A DNA stretch of 64,000 nt from RGIG3701 sp030530205 (lineage in GTDB: Bacteria > Planctomycetota > Planctomycetia > Pirellulales > Thermoguttaceae). A program made the position numbers and the translations under genes. How positions within the stretch are numbered: the stretch's first letter is position 1; each line of letters begins with the position of its first letter. Location of the stretch: NCBI GenBank assembly GCA_030530205.1, contig JAUMVK010000007.1, positions 56,366 through 120,365 on the forward strand, read 5' to 3'. Below are positions 8,085 to 18,600 of this stretch, piece by piece. Below the pieces are notes generated by a model. The model did not search any database. It worked only from the letters and a program-made list of their open reading frames with translations, and was not told the DNA's origin.

Positions 8085-9407
8085 ATGACGATTTCACGCC
8101 GTAATTTACTCAAACTCACCGCCGCGGCGGTTTCCGTTCCCGCGTTCCTCCCGGTCGCTTTCGGCCAGAACGCTCCCAACTCCCGGCTTCGGGTCGGAGC
8201 GGTCGGCGTCGGCGGACGAGGAACCTACGACGCCGGCCTGCACGCGCAGCACGCCGAGCTGGTCGCGATCGCCGACCTTGATAAAACCCACGCGGCCGCC
8301 GCGAATCAGCAGATCTGCGCGGGCAAAGCCGAGGAACTGACCGACTACCGCCGCATTCTGGACCGTTCCGACGTGGACGTGGTTTGCATCGCCACGCCCG
8401 ACCACTGGCACACGAAAATCTGCCTCGACGCGCTGGCCGCCGGGAAGCACGTTTTCTGCGAGAAGCCGCTCACGCTGACCATCCGCGAGAATCAGGTCCT
8501 CCGCGAGGCGGTCAAGGCCCACCCGAAACAGGTCATGGCGGTCGGGACCCAGCGCCGGTGCGAGATCCCGCGCTTCACCCGAGCCGTGAACATGGTCCAG
8601 ATGGGGATCCTGGGCAAGATCCAGCGCGTGGTCGTGAGCCTCGGCAAACCGCCGTACGTGACCGCCGCCCCGCCGAAGGACCAGCGTTTCAAAGTGGTTC
8701 CGGTCCCGGCCGAGTTCGACTGGAACACGTGGCAGGGCCAGGCTCCTGAATTCCCGTACATGAAGGAGCGCGCGCATGCCACCTTCCGCGGCTGGTTCGA
8801 GTACGCCGGCGGGAAAGTCACCGACTGGGGCGCGCATTACCTCGACACGGCACTCTGGGCGCTGGGAGAAGACCGCCCCGGCCGGGGAATCGTCTGGGTC
8901 GATCCGTCCGACTGCAATTTCCCGCTCCCGATGAAAGACGGCTTCCCGACCGAGTTCGACTACTGCAACGTCCCGTACGACTTTTACGCCAAGACGAAAA
9001 CCCTCGGCGGGATCCCGGTCGACATTGAGACGCGGCTCGACAACGGGATCCTCTTTGAAGGCGAAAAAGGCCGTATCTTCGTCAACTGCGGCAAAATCAC
9101 CGGCAAGCCGATCGAGGAGGAGTGGGACAAAGAATACTACGGCGAGAGCGAGAAACGCCTGATTTTCAAGGGCAAGCCCGTGACGGACCACATGACGAAC
9201 TTTTACCTCTGTATCCGCGACGGCGGCGAGCCCGTCTCGGACGTCTTCAGCCACATCCAAACCATGACCGCCCTGCACGTTATTAATATTGCAATGCGGC
9301 TTGGCCGAACCATGACTTGGGACCCGGTGGCCGAACGTTTCCCGGAAGACGCTCAGGCCAACACGTTCCTGACCCGCGAGCAGCGCAAGGGGTTTGAAGT
9401 GTGCTAA
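8085..9407 (+). CDS. Tat-exported Gfo/Idh/MocA family oxidoreductase
   Basis: A 440-residue protein predicted to act outside the cytoplasm on a sugar or sugar derivative with tightly bound NAD(P). The N-terminus has a twin-arginine signal (SRRNLLKLTAAAVSVPAF). The Rossmann motif follows (VGAVGVGGRG), then the family signature AGKHVFCEKPL with the conserved Lys near residue 127, and a C-terminal alpha/beta domain (TDWGAHYLDTALWAL). The presence of a GFO/IDH fold with a Tat signal is common in planctomycetes. It lies 76 bases after the DUF4838 gene on the same strand, suggesting that the hydrolase product is oxidised or epimerised by this enzyme. A hairpin follows the stop codon. The substrate cannot be read from sequence. 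Confidence 0.9.
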   Translation: MTISRRNLLKLTAAAVSVPAFLPVAFGQNAPNSRLRVGAVGVGGRGTYDAGLHAQHAELVAIADLDKTHAAAANQQICAGKAEELTDYRRILDRSDVDVVCIATPDHWHTKICLDALAAGKHVFCEKPLTLTIRENQVLREAVKAHPKQVMAVGTQRRCEIPRFTRAVNMVQMGILGKIQRVVVSLGKPPYVTAAPPKDQRFKVVPVPAEFDWNTWQGQAPEFPYMKERAHATFRGWFEYAGGKVTDWGAHYLDTALWALGEDRPGRGIVWVDPSDCNFPLPMKDGFPTEFDYCNVPYDFYAKTKTLGGIPVDIETRLDNGILFEGEKGRIFVNCGKITGKPIEEEWDKEYYGESEKRLIFKGKPVTDHMTNFYLCIRDGGEPVSDVFSHIQTMTALHVINIAMRLGRTMTWDPVAERFPEDAQANTFLTREQRKGFEVC

Positions 9408-9424
9408 AAAAAGCCAGGTAAAAA

Positions 9425-9452
9425 AACGCCGGACTTCTTTCCGTCCGGCGTT
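9425..9452 (+). terminator. Hairpin terminator after the Gfo/Idh gene
   Basis: AACGCCGGAC pairs with GTCCGGCGTT, 18 bases after the stop. The T-run is stronger on the minus strand than on the plus strand, so it may act in both directions. Confidence 0.65.
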
Positions 9453-9498
9453 CATTTCTATGTCCTGAAAAAATCTTACAATTTTATAACTATTCCCA

Positions 9499-9526
9499 TT
9501 GACAACTTTTTATTTTTCTATATAAT
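9499..9526 (+). promoter_or_regulatory. Sigma70-like promoter of the RND operon
   Basis: TTGACA, 16 bases, TATAAT, about 50 bases upstream of the adaptor gene start. Confidence 0.75.
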
Positions 9527-9574
9527 ACGTGGTTAAACTATTTTACTCATTTCCTTTTTCGGAGAGATAAAACG

Positions 9575-11179
9575 ATGAGAAGATCCTTTTCGATGACGAT
9601 GGCCGCCCTGCTTGCGGTGCAGTGTCTTCTTTTGACTGCGTGCAAAAAAGAGGGGCAACAGGCCCCCCAGCAAATGCCCGACATGACGGCTCTTGTGACG
9701 GCTGAGACCGTCCAGGAAGACTACGCCCAGACTTCCAAAAAGTACGTCGGCACTTTCGACGCCATTGACACGGTGGACGTAGTGGCCCGAGTCGCTGGCA
9801 AAATCATGGAGTTCAACGTCCATGAAGGCAAAGACGTCAAGACAGGCGAGCAGCTCTTCAAAATCGAAGACGACACGTACAAAGCCAACGTTGCGGCTGC
9901 TGAAGCCAACGTCGCGAACTGCGAGGCGAACATCGTCGCCAGTGAGGGAAATCTCGAATCGGCCAAAGCGACCGTGGACCAGGTCTCGGCCAAACTGAAC
10001 TACGCGGTCACGACCTTCATTCGTTCCGCGCGTCTGTATTGCGGCGAAAACACGGAGATCGTCCCACTCGCCGAGACCCTTTCCACTGGCAAGTCGATCG
10101 ATGAACTGCTCCAGGTAGTTGACCAGATCAGCGAGTTAGCCCGGCACTTCAAAAACCCGGCCGCCGCCGTCTCAAAGGATGACTACGAAAACGCCGAGTC
10201 CAACCTGCGCAGCGCGATCGCGACGCTTCAGAGCGCTCAGGCCTCCCAAACCACCGCAGAAGGAAACCTCCAAAGCGCCAAAGCCGCCCTTGAGTCCGCC
10301 AAAGCCAAGCTGGATCTGGCGAAAATCGATCTGGCCTACACCGTCGTTACGTCGGACATTGACGGACGCTGCGGCCGTGCGAATACCTCACTGGGGAATT
10401 ACGTCACCACCGCCAGCGGCGCCCTGATCACCGTCACGCGAATGAATCCGATCTACGTCCGCTTCTCGATGAGCGAACACGACTTCTTCGAGATTTTCGG
10501 CTCGCCGGAAGGTCTGAACAACGGAAATATCAGCATCGAAGTCGAGCTTCTGAACAATGTGGCCGGTTCCTCCGAAGAGGCCCAGAGGTTCCCGATCAAG
10601 AAGGACGAAAACGGCAACAATCTCCTGTTCCTCGACAACTCGGTCAACACGAACATGGGCGCGGTTTACCTCTGGGGAACGTTCGAGAACGAGCACAGCC
10701 TGTTCAACCCCGGCGGTTTGTGCCGCGTGATCCTGAACCACAAAGCCGAAGAAAAGAGTGCATTCGTCCGCACCACCGCGATCCAGCATGACGCGCAGGG
10801 CACGGCCATTTACGTCGTTGGAAACGGAAACATCGTGGAACGCCGGCACGTGGAGCTCGGCCCGATCACCAACGGCATGCAGACGATCCTTCCGAACGAC
10901 GACCCGAGTAAAACCCTGCGCGCGGGTGAAGTCGTCGTGACTACCGGCACGCACAAAATCGTGATGATCCCCGGCGTTCCGACCAAAGTCAAATTCGCCC
11001 CGCCGACGGGCCTGAAACCGGAAGACACGCCAAACACTTTCCTCGGGACCGTGGGAGGCGAAGCCGCGCCCGCTGCTCCGAATCCGGCTGACGCACCGGC
11101 TGCAGCCCAGCCCGAAACAGGGAAACAGTCTCCGAAAGAAGCCCGGAACGTTCCGTCCCAACCGTCCTCTAAAAGCTGA
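9575..11179 (+). CDS. RND efflux periplasmic adaptor lipoprotein (AcrA/MexA type)
   Basis: Membrane-fusion protein linking an RND pump to an outer-membrane channel. The protein has 534 residues, longer than the usual 370-400. A lipoprotein signal ends in LLLTAC (Cys about 23). The biotinyl-lipoyl half-motif VVARVAGKIMEFNVHEGKDVKTGEQLFKI is split by a long coiled-coil hairpin (about 105-245) with Ala/Glu/Lys heptads, an enlarged hairpin relative to AcrA. The barrel domain and the membrane-proximal domain (GNIVERRHVELGP) follow. The last 60 residues are Pro/Ala-rich and poorly ordered. The pump gene begins 12 bases after the stop. The substrate is unknown; the long hairpin may reach an atypical channel. 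Confidence 0.92.
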   Translation: MRRSFSMTMAALLAVQCLLLTACKKEGQQAPQQMPDMTALVTAETVQEDYAQTSKKYVGTFDAIDTVDVVARVAGKIMEFNVHEGKDVKTGEQLFKIEDDTYKANVAAAEANVANCEANIVASEGNLESAKATVDQVSAKLNYAVTTFIRSARLYCGENTEIVPLAETLSTGKSIDELLQVVDQISELARHFKNPAAAVSKDDYENAESNLRSAIATLQSAQASQTTAEGNLQSAKAALESAKAKLDLAKIDLAYTVVTSDIDGRCGRANTSLGNYVTTASGALITVTRMNPIYVRFSMSEHDFFEIFGSPEGLNNGNISIEVELLNNVAGSSEEAQRFPIKKDENGNNLLFLDNSVNTNMGAVYLWGTFENEHSLFNPGGLCRVILNHKAEEKSAFVRTTAIQHDAQGTAIYVVGNGNIVERRHVELGPITNGMQTILPNDDPSKTLRAGEVVVTTGTHKIVMIPGVPTKVKFAPPTGLKPEDTPNTFLGTVGGEAAPAAPNPADAPAAAQPETGKQSPKEARNVPSQPSSKS

Positions 11180-11191
11180 AAGGATTGAACG

Positions 11192-14100
11192 ATGATTTCC
11201 GGAATTTTTATTCAGCGTCCGAAACTCGCGATCGTCATCAGCCTTTTGTTGATCCTCGCGGGTATTCTCACCATCCCGAACATGCCGATCTCGGAGTACC
11301 CGGAAGTGGCGCCGCCGCAGATCCAGGTCACGGCCACCTACCCCGGTGCGTCCTCCAAGGACATCGCGGACACGGTAGCGGCTCCGATCGAAGCCCAGAT
11401 GAACGGTCTGGAAAAACTCCTCTACTTCAAATCGACCTCAAGCAACACGGGCGTTTACCAGCTGGACGTTTATTTCCAGTACGGCGCGAACAGTGACATT
11501 TCCCAGGTGAACGTTCAGAACGCCGTATCCCGCGCGGAACCGACACTTCCAAGCGAAGTCAAGCAGTACGGCGTTCAGGTCAAGAAACGGTCCTCCGACA
11601 TTTTGTCCGTCTTCTCGTTCGAGGCGGAGAAACTGAGTACCCGTGAGCTTGCGTCTTACGTCAAGATCCACATTCTGGACGAAATCGCCCGCGTGGATGG
11701 GATCAGTGACGCCATATTCTGGTCAAACGATTACTACAGTATGCGAGTCTGGCTTGACCCGGCAAAAATGGCTGCGATGGGCGTTTCCGCGACCGAAGTG
11801 GCCGCTGCGATCCAGGGGCAAAACGTTCAGGCCGCGGCCGGGGCCGTGGGGATCGAAGCCAGTAATGACCTGATGCAGTACAAAATCAACGTCAAAGGCC
11901 GACTGACGACCGAAGAGGAATTCCGCGAGATCGTCGTCCGTGCCGACGGTAAAGGCAACATCGTGAAGATGGGCGACATCGCCAAAGTCGAATTGGGTTC
12001 CGAATCCTATGCTGCTCACAGTAAACGAAACGGCAGACCCTGCTGCGCGATCGCAATTTTCCGTACCACCGGCGCCAACGCGCTTGATACGGTGAACGCG
12101 ACCATCGATAAAATCGAATCCCTGAGGCCCGACTTCGAGAAAATGGGGATCGAGTATCGAACCGCCTACAACCCGACGGAGTACATCACGATCGCTCTGA
12201 AAGAAATCGTGCAGACGCTGGGCGAGGCTCTGTTCCTCGTGATCCTCGTAACGTACATTTTCCTTCAGGACTGGCGCGCCACGATCATTCCGGCCGTCGC
12301 CATCCCGGTCTCTCTGCTCGGAACATTCCCGGTCCTGTACGCGCTGGGATTTACGATCAATACGCTCACCATGTTCGGCATGATCCTCGTGATCGGGTCC
12401 CTGGTGGACGATGCTATCGTCGTGGTGGAAAGCGTCATGAGTAACATCGAACAGGGCCTGGAACCCCGTGAAGCCACGATCAAAAGCATGCATCAGATCA
12501 CGGGGGCCGTCATCGCAACAACACTCGTGACGCTCGCCATTTACATTCCGATCTGCTTTAACGGTGGTATGGTAGGGGTGATTTACCTCCAGTTCGCCGT
12601 CACCATGAGTGTCGCACTGGTCCTCTCGTCAGTGAACGCGCTCTCACTGAGCCCGGCGCTGTGCGTGATGATCCTCCGCAAGAAACGGGAAAACAGGTTT
12701 TCGCCCATGAACATCCTTTTCAAGCCGTTTAACTACGGGCTTGAGAAATTCCGCGGCGCGTTCCTTTTCTTCAGCGGGATCCTGGTACGCCGGACCCTGT
12801 TGACGGTTCTCGTTCTGGGAGCGGTTTTGTACACAGATAAATATTTTTTCAGCGTGACCCCGTCCTCTTTCCTCCCGGATGAAGACAAAGGCGCGATCAT
12901 GGTGAACGTCGAAATGGCCCCGGGAACCGCACTTTCCGAAACGTGCCGCGTTCTCGACTACCTGAATGATTATTTCAGCAAGGAACCCTGCGTTTCCAGC
13001 ACACTGACGGTCGCCGGTTTTGGTATGCTTGCCGGTCAGGGTGAAAACAACGGAATGCTCATCCTCGATTTGCAGAAGTGGGACAAACGAACGACTCCCG
13101 AAACGCAAGTCAGCGCTCTCCAGATGAAGTTCCAGATGATGGCGATGACGATCCCGGAAGCCCGAATCATGTGCTTCACTCCGCCGGCAATCGTCGGCAT
13201 GGGAGCCACGTCCGGCGCATCTTTCATGCTTAGTTCCACCGGAAAAGCGGACCCCGTCGAACTTTCCCAGGTGGGCAAAGTACTTAGCGGTGAGTTAATG
13301 GGGATCCAGGACGTTCAGTTCGCCCAGACGACCTACAACGCTGACATGCCGCAGTTGAGGCTGGAAATCGACCGTGAAAAGGCCGAGCTGATGAAAGTCC
13401 CGATCGCTGCGGTTTTCAGAACGCTTCAGACCCAGCTGGCCTCGTTCTACGTCAACGATTTTAACATCAGCGGCTACACGTTCAAGGTCCAGCTTCAGGC
13501 GGCCGCGTCCGAGCGAAGTATCATGGAAGACGTCGAAAATCTGTACATTCCGAACTCGATCGGTGAAATGGTTCCCGTGACGGCCATCGCGAACATTCAT
13601 TACGAAGTGGGTCCGCAGCAGATCATCCGTTTCAACCAGTACATTTCGGCCAGCTTCAACGCCGCACTCAGGCCGGGAACGATGAAAAGCTCCGGTCAGT
13701 TCATGGCTGAAATCGAAAACGCGCAAACCATCCAGCCAAAACCCGGTCAGCCGGCCGAGTACAAGATCAACTGGACCGATATGAGTCTCCAGGAACACCT
13801 GAACCAGGGGAAAATCGGCACTTTGCTGGCGATGGCGATCATTTTCGGCTACCTGTTCCTCGTGGCGCAATATGAGTCGTGGACGATCCCGCTCCCCGTG
13901 ATGCTTTCGGTTTCCGTCGCCATGCTCGGCGCCATGCTCGGTTTGAAGTGGTGTCACAAAGACTTGAGCATCTACGCCCAGCTGGGCCTCGTGATGCTCA
14001 TCGGGCTCGCCAGCAAGAACGCCATTTTGATGGTCGAATTTGCGAAAGAGGAGCACGAAACGCACGGTCTGAACATCACCGACGCGGCCCTTTCCGGCGC

Positions 14101-14437
14101 AAGCCAGCGATTCCGCGCGGTGCTTATGACGGCGTTCTCGTTCATCCTCGGCGTGGTTCCGCTTCTCACGGCCACGGGCGCAGGCGCCGCCAGCCGAGTC
14201 GCCATCGGCGTTCCGACGTTCTACGGAATGTTGATCGCCACGGTGTTCGGTATCGCGCTGATCCCGGCGCTCTACGCGGCCTGCCAGCGTATGCGTGAAC
14301 TCACGAAAAGGCCGGACAAATCGCCGAATACCCAGGGGATGCCGGCAGCAGTGCTGGAAGGCCAGGTCGAAGTACTTGAAAACCCGATTGAAGAGCTGGA
14401 AAGCCCGGCCGAAGAACTGGAAAGCCCGGAAGAATAA
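11192..14437 (+). CDS. RND family multidrug efflux pump, HAE1 type (AcrB/MexB-like)
   Basis: Inner-membrane proton-driven exporter of 1081 residues with the standard two-fold layout of twelve membrane helices and two large periplasmic loops. Starts MISGIFIQRPKLAIVISLLLILAG-like. Diagnostic motifs include GSLVDDAIVVVESV in TM4 with the proton-relay Asp pair, and GLASKNAILMVEFAKE in the second half. The last 28 residues are an acidic tandem of seven-residue units (EELESPA-like) not found in AcrB. It is co-transcribed with the adaptor 12 bases upstream and followed by an intrinsic terminator. No TolC-like gene is adjacent, so the outer-membrane channel must be elsewhere. Confidence 0.95.
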   Translation: MISGIFIQRPKLAIVISLLLILAGILTIPNMPISEYPEVAPPQIQVTATYPGASSKDIADTVAAPIEAQMNGLEKLLYFKSTSSNTGVYQLDVYFQYGANSDISQVNVQNAVSRAEPTLPSEVKQYGVQVKKRSSDILSVFSFEAEKLSTRELASYVKIHILDEIARVDGISDAIFWSNDYYSMRVWLDPAKMAAMGVSATEVAAAIQGQNVQAAAGAVGIEASNDLMQYKINVKGRLTTEEEFREIVVRADGKGNIVKMGDIAKVELGSESYAAHSKRNGRPCCAIAIFRTTGANALDTVNATIDKIESLRPDFEKMGIEYRTAYNPTEYITIALKEIVQTLGEALFLVILVTYIFLQDWRATIIPAVAIPVSLLGTFPVLYALGFTINTLTMFGMILVIGSLVDDAIVVVESVMSNIEQGLEPREATIKSMHQITGAVIATTLVTLAIYIPICFNGGMVGVIYLQFAVTMSVALVLSSVNALSLSPALCVMILRKKRENRFSPMNILFKPFNYGLEKFRGAFLFFSGILVRRTLLTVLVLGAVLYTDKYFFSVTPSSFLPDEDKGAIMVNVEMAPGTALSETCRVLDYLNDYFSKEPCVSSTLTVAGFGMLAGQGENNGMLILDLQKWDKRTTPETQVSALQMKFQMMAMTIPEARIMCFTPPAIVGMGATSGASFMLSSTGKADPVELSQVGKVLSGELMGIQDVQFAQTTYNADMPQLRLEIDREKAELMKVPIAAVFRTLQTQLASFYVNDFNISGYTFKVQLQAAASERSIMEDVENLYIPNSIGEMVPVTAIANIHYEVGPQQIIRFNQYISASFNAALRPGTMKSSGQFMAEIENAQTIQPKPGQPAEYKINWTDMSLQEHLNQGKIGTLLAMAIIFGYLFLVAQYESWTIPLPVMLSVSVAMLGAMLGLKWCHKDLSIYAQLGLVMLIGLASKNAILMVEFAKEEHETHGLNITDAALSGASQRFRAVLMTAFSFILGVVPLLTATGAGAASRVAIGVPTFYGMLIATVFGIALIPALYAACQRMRELTKRPDKSPNTQGMPAAVLEGQVEVLENPIEELESPAEELESPEE

Positions 14438-14464
14438 ATGATTTCAAGCCGGTAAAGTTTTAGG

Positions 14465-14500
14465 AAATCGTAACGCTGTAACTGCGGCGTTACGATTTTT
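14465..14500 (+). terminator. Intrinsic terminator of the RND operon
   Basis: AAATCGTAACGC pairs with GCGTTACGATTT and is followed by a T-run, about 28 bases past the pump stop. Confidence 0.85.
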
Positions 14501-14677
14501 CTTTTACAATCCTGAAAAAATTTCCACTTTTTCTTATAATTTCTGAAAAAACTCTCGTTTTGCTCTTTACTCAAACCGCGAAATTTGGAATAATGCCCCC
14601 AATGAACGTCACCCTATGGGGGGTTGAACGGAGATTTATTTCGACATAAGGTCGATTTTCGATTCAAGGAGAATACA

Positions 14678-15424
14678 ATGACGAAATCCAAATGGATGAT
14701 GATTTGCGCAGCGTTGGCCTGCGGTTTGGTTCTGGCTATTTCTGTTGTCGCCCAGCAAGGGACTTCTACGACGACCCCTCCGGCGGCCGTTCGCTCCGCA
14801 GTCGGGCTGGTCGATGTCGGTCACATTATTTCCCAGAACGCCAATATTGATAAACAAATGGCCGCGATCAACGAGAAGTACTCCAAACTTCTCCAGGATT
14901 CCATGAAAGACCGTCAGGAAATCGCCAATATGCGCGAACTCCTGAATACGTATGACAAAAACTCCGACATTTACCGTGAAACCGAGCAGAAGATGCTCTC
15001 CCAGCGCGGCGAACTGGAATCCAAGCAGCTCATGCTGATCAAACAGGCCACGGAAGAACGCCTCAAGCTGTTCAACTCTGTGTACACCACGATCATGAAG
15101 CAGGCGGAAGTCGTCGGTGCCCACTTCGGAATGAGCATCGTGCTGAACTACGACCGTTCCAAGCTGATCGAAGAAGTTCCGCTTCTCACTAACCCGCAGC
15201 AGTATGAAGCCTTCTTCGGCCAGTACGCTCAGACCGTCGCCATGCGCCCGATCGTTTGGGCCAACGGCAAAACGGTTGACCTGACCTCCCTCGTTCTGAA
15301 CCAGATCCAGAAGGCTGACCCGTCTTCCATTCGTACACCCAACACGACGGTGAAGGCCCAGCCCGCCGCGACCAATACTGCGGTTGGAACGAAAGCCACC
15401 GTCCCGGCCACGACCAATCGTTAA
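14678..15424 (+). CDS. OmpH/Skp-family periplasmic chaperone-like protein
   Basis: A 248-residue exported protein. The start at 14678 follows CAAGGAGAATACA, a strong ribosome site; an in-frame ATG 18 codons upstream lacks one. The signal peptide ends near VVAQQ. Residues about 45-155 match the Skp pattern: a short beta strand (VGLVDVGHIISQN) then long charged helices (INEKYSKLLQDSMKDRQEI) and a return helix, then a small globular segment. The tail after about 215 is Thr/Ala-rich and probably disordered. Skp proteins hold unfolded outer-membrane proteins; that role is inferred here. It is a single-gene unit with a good terminator. It differs from E. coli Skp in having an extra region after the coiled coil. 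Confidence 0.82.
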   Translation: MTKSKWMMICAALACGLVLAISVVAQQGTSTTTPPAAVRSAVGLVDVGHIISQNANIDKQMAAINEKYSKLLQDSMKDRQEIANMRELLNTYDKNSDIYRETEQKMLSQRGELESKQLMLIKQATEERLKLFNSVYTTIMKQAEVVGAHFGMSIVLNYDRSKLIEEVPLLTNPQQYEAFFGQYAQTVAMRPIVWANGKTVDLTSLVLNQIQKADPSSIRTPNTTVKAQPAATNTAVGTKATVPATTNR

Positions 15425-15442
15425 AAAAAATAAAGTCCGAAA

Positions 15443-15486
15443 GGCCACAACGTGATACAATCATCACGCTGTGGTCTTTTTTTGTA
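15443..15486 (+). terminator. Intrinsic terminator of the OmpH-like gene
   Basis: GGCCACAACGTGAT pairs imperfectly with ATCACGCTGTGGTC, followed by seven T. Confidence 0.88.
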
Positions 15487-15596
15487 TGATGTTAAAACCG
15501 ACAGCGCTCTGATGGACAGAAAAAGCACTTTTTTCGGTCAAATTTGACTTTTTTCTTCTAAAATCACTCTTTTTTTACTTTTTTTCCAAAAAATTC

Positions 15597-15624
15597 TTGC
15601 AAAATTTCTGATTTCGTGTAAAAT
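15597..15624 (+). promoter_or_regulatory. Putative promoter of the PEP-CTERM gene
   Basis: TTGCAA, 16 bases, TAAAAT, about 50 bases upstream of the start codon. Confidence 0.5.
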
Positions 15625-15672
15625 ATTGTCTATGCAATTAACCTGCAATTGATTAAATTGAGGAGCAACATT

Positions 15673-18600
15673 ATGCGTCATCCTTTTTTATTCACCATAT
15701 TCTCCTTGCTGACGATTGGTTTCGCCGGGATTTCCGCCGCTGTTGACGATACGGGAACGGAAGGTTTGACCGTCACGATCGCCGATCCTGCGGTAATTCA
15801 AACCTCCGATGGCCTGACCGGGTCCGGTAATTTGACCCTCACGACCACCGGTTACACGGTCGGTGACGCTGCGACCTACGGCACGTACCAGTTTAGCTCC
15901 GACGCAAGCACGACCGGCTTCACCGGCGGCCTCGTTCTGAACGGCGCCAATATGGACCTGAACGGAAACGCGCTGACCGTCAAAACGATCGCCACCGACG
16001 GCAACGACAAGATCGCCGCCGTGACGAACAGCGCCGGGACCACCGCGAATCTGACGTTTTCGCAGAATTTCGATCTCTACGCGGCGGTCACGGGAGACGT
16101 GAATCTTACGTGGAATCTCACCACCACAACGAGCGTGGTGTACACTCCCCTCACGAACACGGCAGGAACCTCAACTTCCAACGGTACAATCGAGTTCAAA
16201 ACAGGCGCCGCCACAAATCCTTTCGGAACCGGAACGGTCAAGCTGAATAATACAAAAGTCTGCTTTAGCGCGAACGCATTTACGCAGTCCGCTCCGATGG
16301 AATTGACGGGCGACTGCTTCTTCCGTCTGGCTTCTGGCGGAAGCGTTAATATTTCCGGGGCCGTTAGCGGCACGGGGAACCTCGTCATTCCGTACGACGG
16401 CGCGTCCTTTACCTTCTCCGGCACGCCGAAAACCTACACGGGTAAAACCATCATCGGGATCTCCAACTACCACTGGAACAACGCCAGCGCGAAAGCCCAG
16501 ATCACCCTCCAGGCGGAGAATCTCCTCCCGGCCGCAACTACGGTCGAAATGGGAAGTGACTGCGGCGGAAGCACGCTCGCGCTCAACGGCTACTCCCAGA
16601 CCATTAAAGGCCTGAATGGAGCCGGCTCAATCACAACTACAGCAGGAAAACCCACGACGCTGACCGTCACCTCGGCGGATGTCACTGGCAATTTCAAGCT
16701 CGGCAACAGTGCGACGCTTGCGCTTCCGGGCGGGGAATACACGCGCCTGAACGTTTCCGGTGAAGGGAATCTCTCGTTTAGCGACGACGCGACGCTCTCC
16801 CCCGGTAATTTAAACTGGGGCGTCACCAAAATCAGCGCAAACGGTGATTACACGACCCCGGCCAACCCAACCGAGTGGACGCTGACGCCGGTCAAACTTT
16901 CCGCGAGAACCGACGCTGAATTCCCGAACAATACTACGTACTCCTACCAGGGGATCTTCACCACGAAGGAGGAAATGACGCTTTCCTTCCTGAAAAACTT
17001 CGACGACACAGGACTCGTGTGGATCACGCCCATCAACGAGGACGGCACGCTCGGCACACGAATTACGGCCGTTGCCAGTGGAGCGGGCGAAGTCGGAACC
17101 ACTCTGACCCATACTTCCGGTTCCACCAGCGCGTGGGACGCTTTGGTCGTCGGAGAAGTCACGCTTTCCCCGGGGAAATGGCTCATTGAAACCCGCGTGG
17201 GTCAAGGCGGCGGTGGTATTGGAGCGACGTACTCCTACACCCAGGACGGGCAGACTGTTTACGTTCCGGGGATCGCAATAAAAGCCGGCGGAAACGCCAC
17301 GGATCTTGACGGAGTTCCCGAATACAAAGCGCTCAATATTAATGAAAACGGCGAGCTGGCTGGCATTTCTAACCTCGTGGCCAGTCACCCCGACACGTTC
17401 ATCAGCACGAACATCCAGATCGCTGACGGCAAGACGCTCACGCTGGACGCCGGCACCAACGCCAAGGTGAAAGTCACCGGCGACATTTCGGGTGAGGGGA
17501 GCAAACTCGTTCTGACGGGCAACCGCGCGTCCTCCGAGGCCCTGCTTCTCGGCGTGAACACCTACTCCGGCGGCACCACGGTCGAAGTCCCCAAGCTCAC
17601 GGTCAACAATGCGCGGGCGCTCGGTACCGGGGCCGTGACGTTCGACGCGCCTAACGGGACGGATGTCGTCTTTGACCCAAGCGTGGAAAGCAAAACCGAC
17701 AAATTATGGAAGGAAGGGTCCATCGTAAAGGACGGCATTCAGAAAACCGAAACGCCCGCTTCCCTCATCCACACCAACCAGGCCACGCACACCGCCACGA
17801 CCATTGGCGGCACAACGACTTGGGCGTACCTTTCCGATGAACTCGTTTCGGACGCCGACTTCACGATGTACTTCAGCAAAACGTACGACGATGCCGCCTA
17901 CATAAAAGTCACCGACCTGACTGACGATTCCCTGAGCAAAGTAGTCATTGATCACGGCGCCTACAATAGCGCGGCGTTTGGCACGTTCGATTTCCTGGAA
18001 GGGCACCACTACGCCATCGACCTGCGCGTCTATAACGGCGGCGGCGGATCCGGACCGTACAACATCAGCGGCTCCGGCATAACCAGCGGGATCGGTATCG
18101 GCGCCTCGACCCAAGGCTTTACGGACGGCGTCGGAAATGAATCGTTCATCACCCCGAATTTCGATTCGACCGGCGCACTGATCGGCTCGGCTCTGCACGG
18201 GTACGGAAGCAATATTTTCACGCAAGATCTCATCCTGAACCAGAATGTTTCCATCGACGCGTCGCAGGCCAATCTTCAGTTCGACGGCCAGATTTCCGGC
18301 GCTGGGGCGCTGACGCTCAAAAACGGAGGTTACACCCTGACGCATGAAGGCAATTCCGTCGGCGGTCTCACGCTTGAAAACGCCAGCTACGACGCCACAA
18401 AAACGACCGGCGTAATGGAAGTGAACGGCGATTTGGCCATCACGGACTCGGCGATCACCCTCAGCCTGAACGGCCTGGAAGATGATGAGAGCTGGACCCT
18501 GTTCAGCGTCGCAGACGGCGGAACCGTCACGATGAACAACACAAGCTGGACGTTCAACTATGACGGCGAACCAGTCTCAGGTATAAACACCGTAAAGCTG

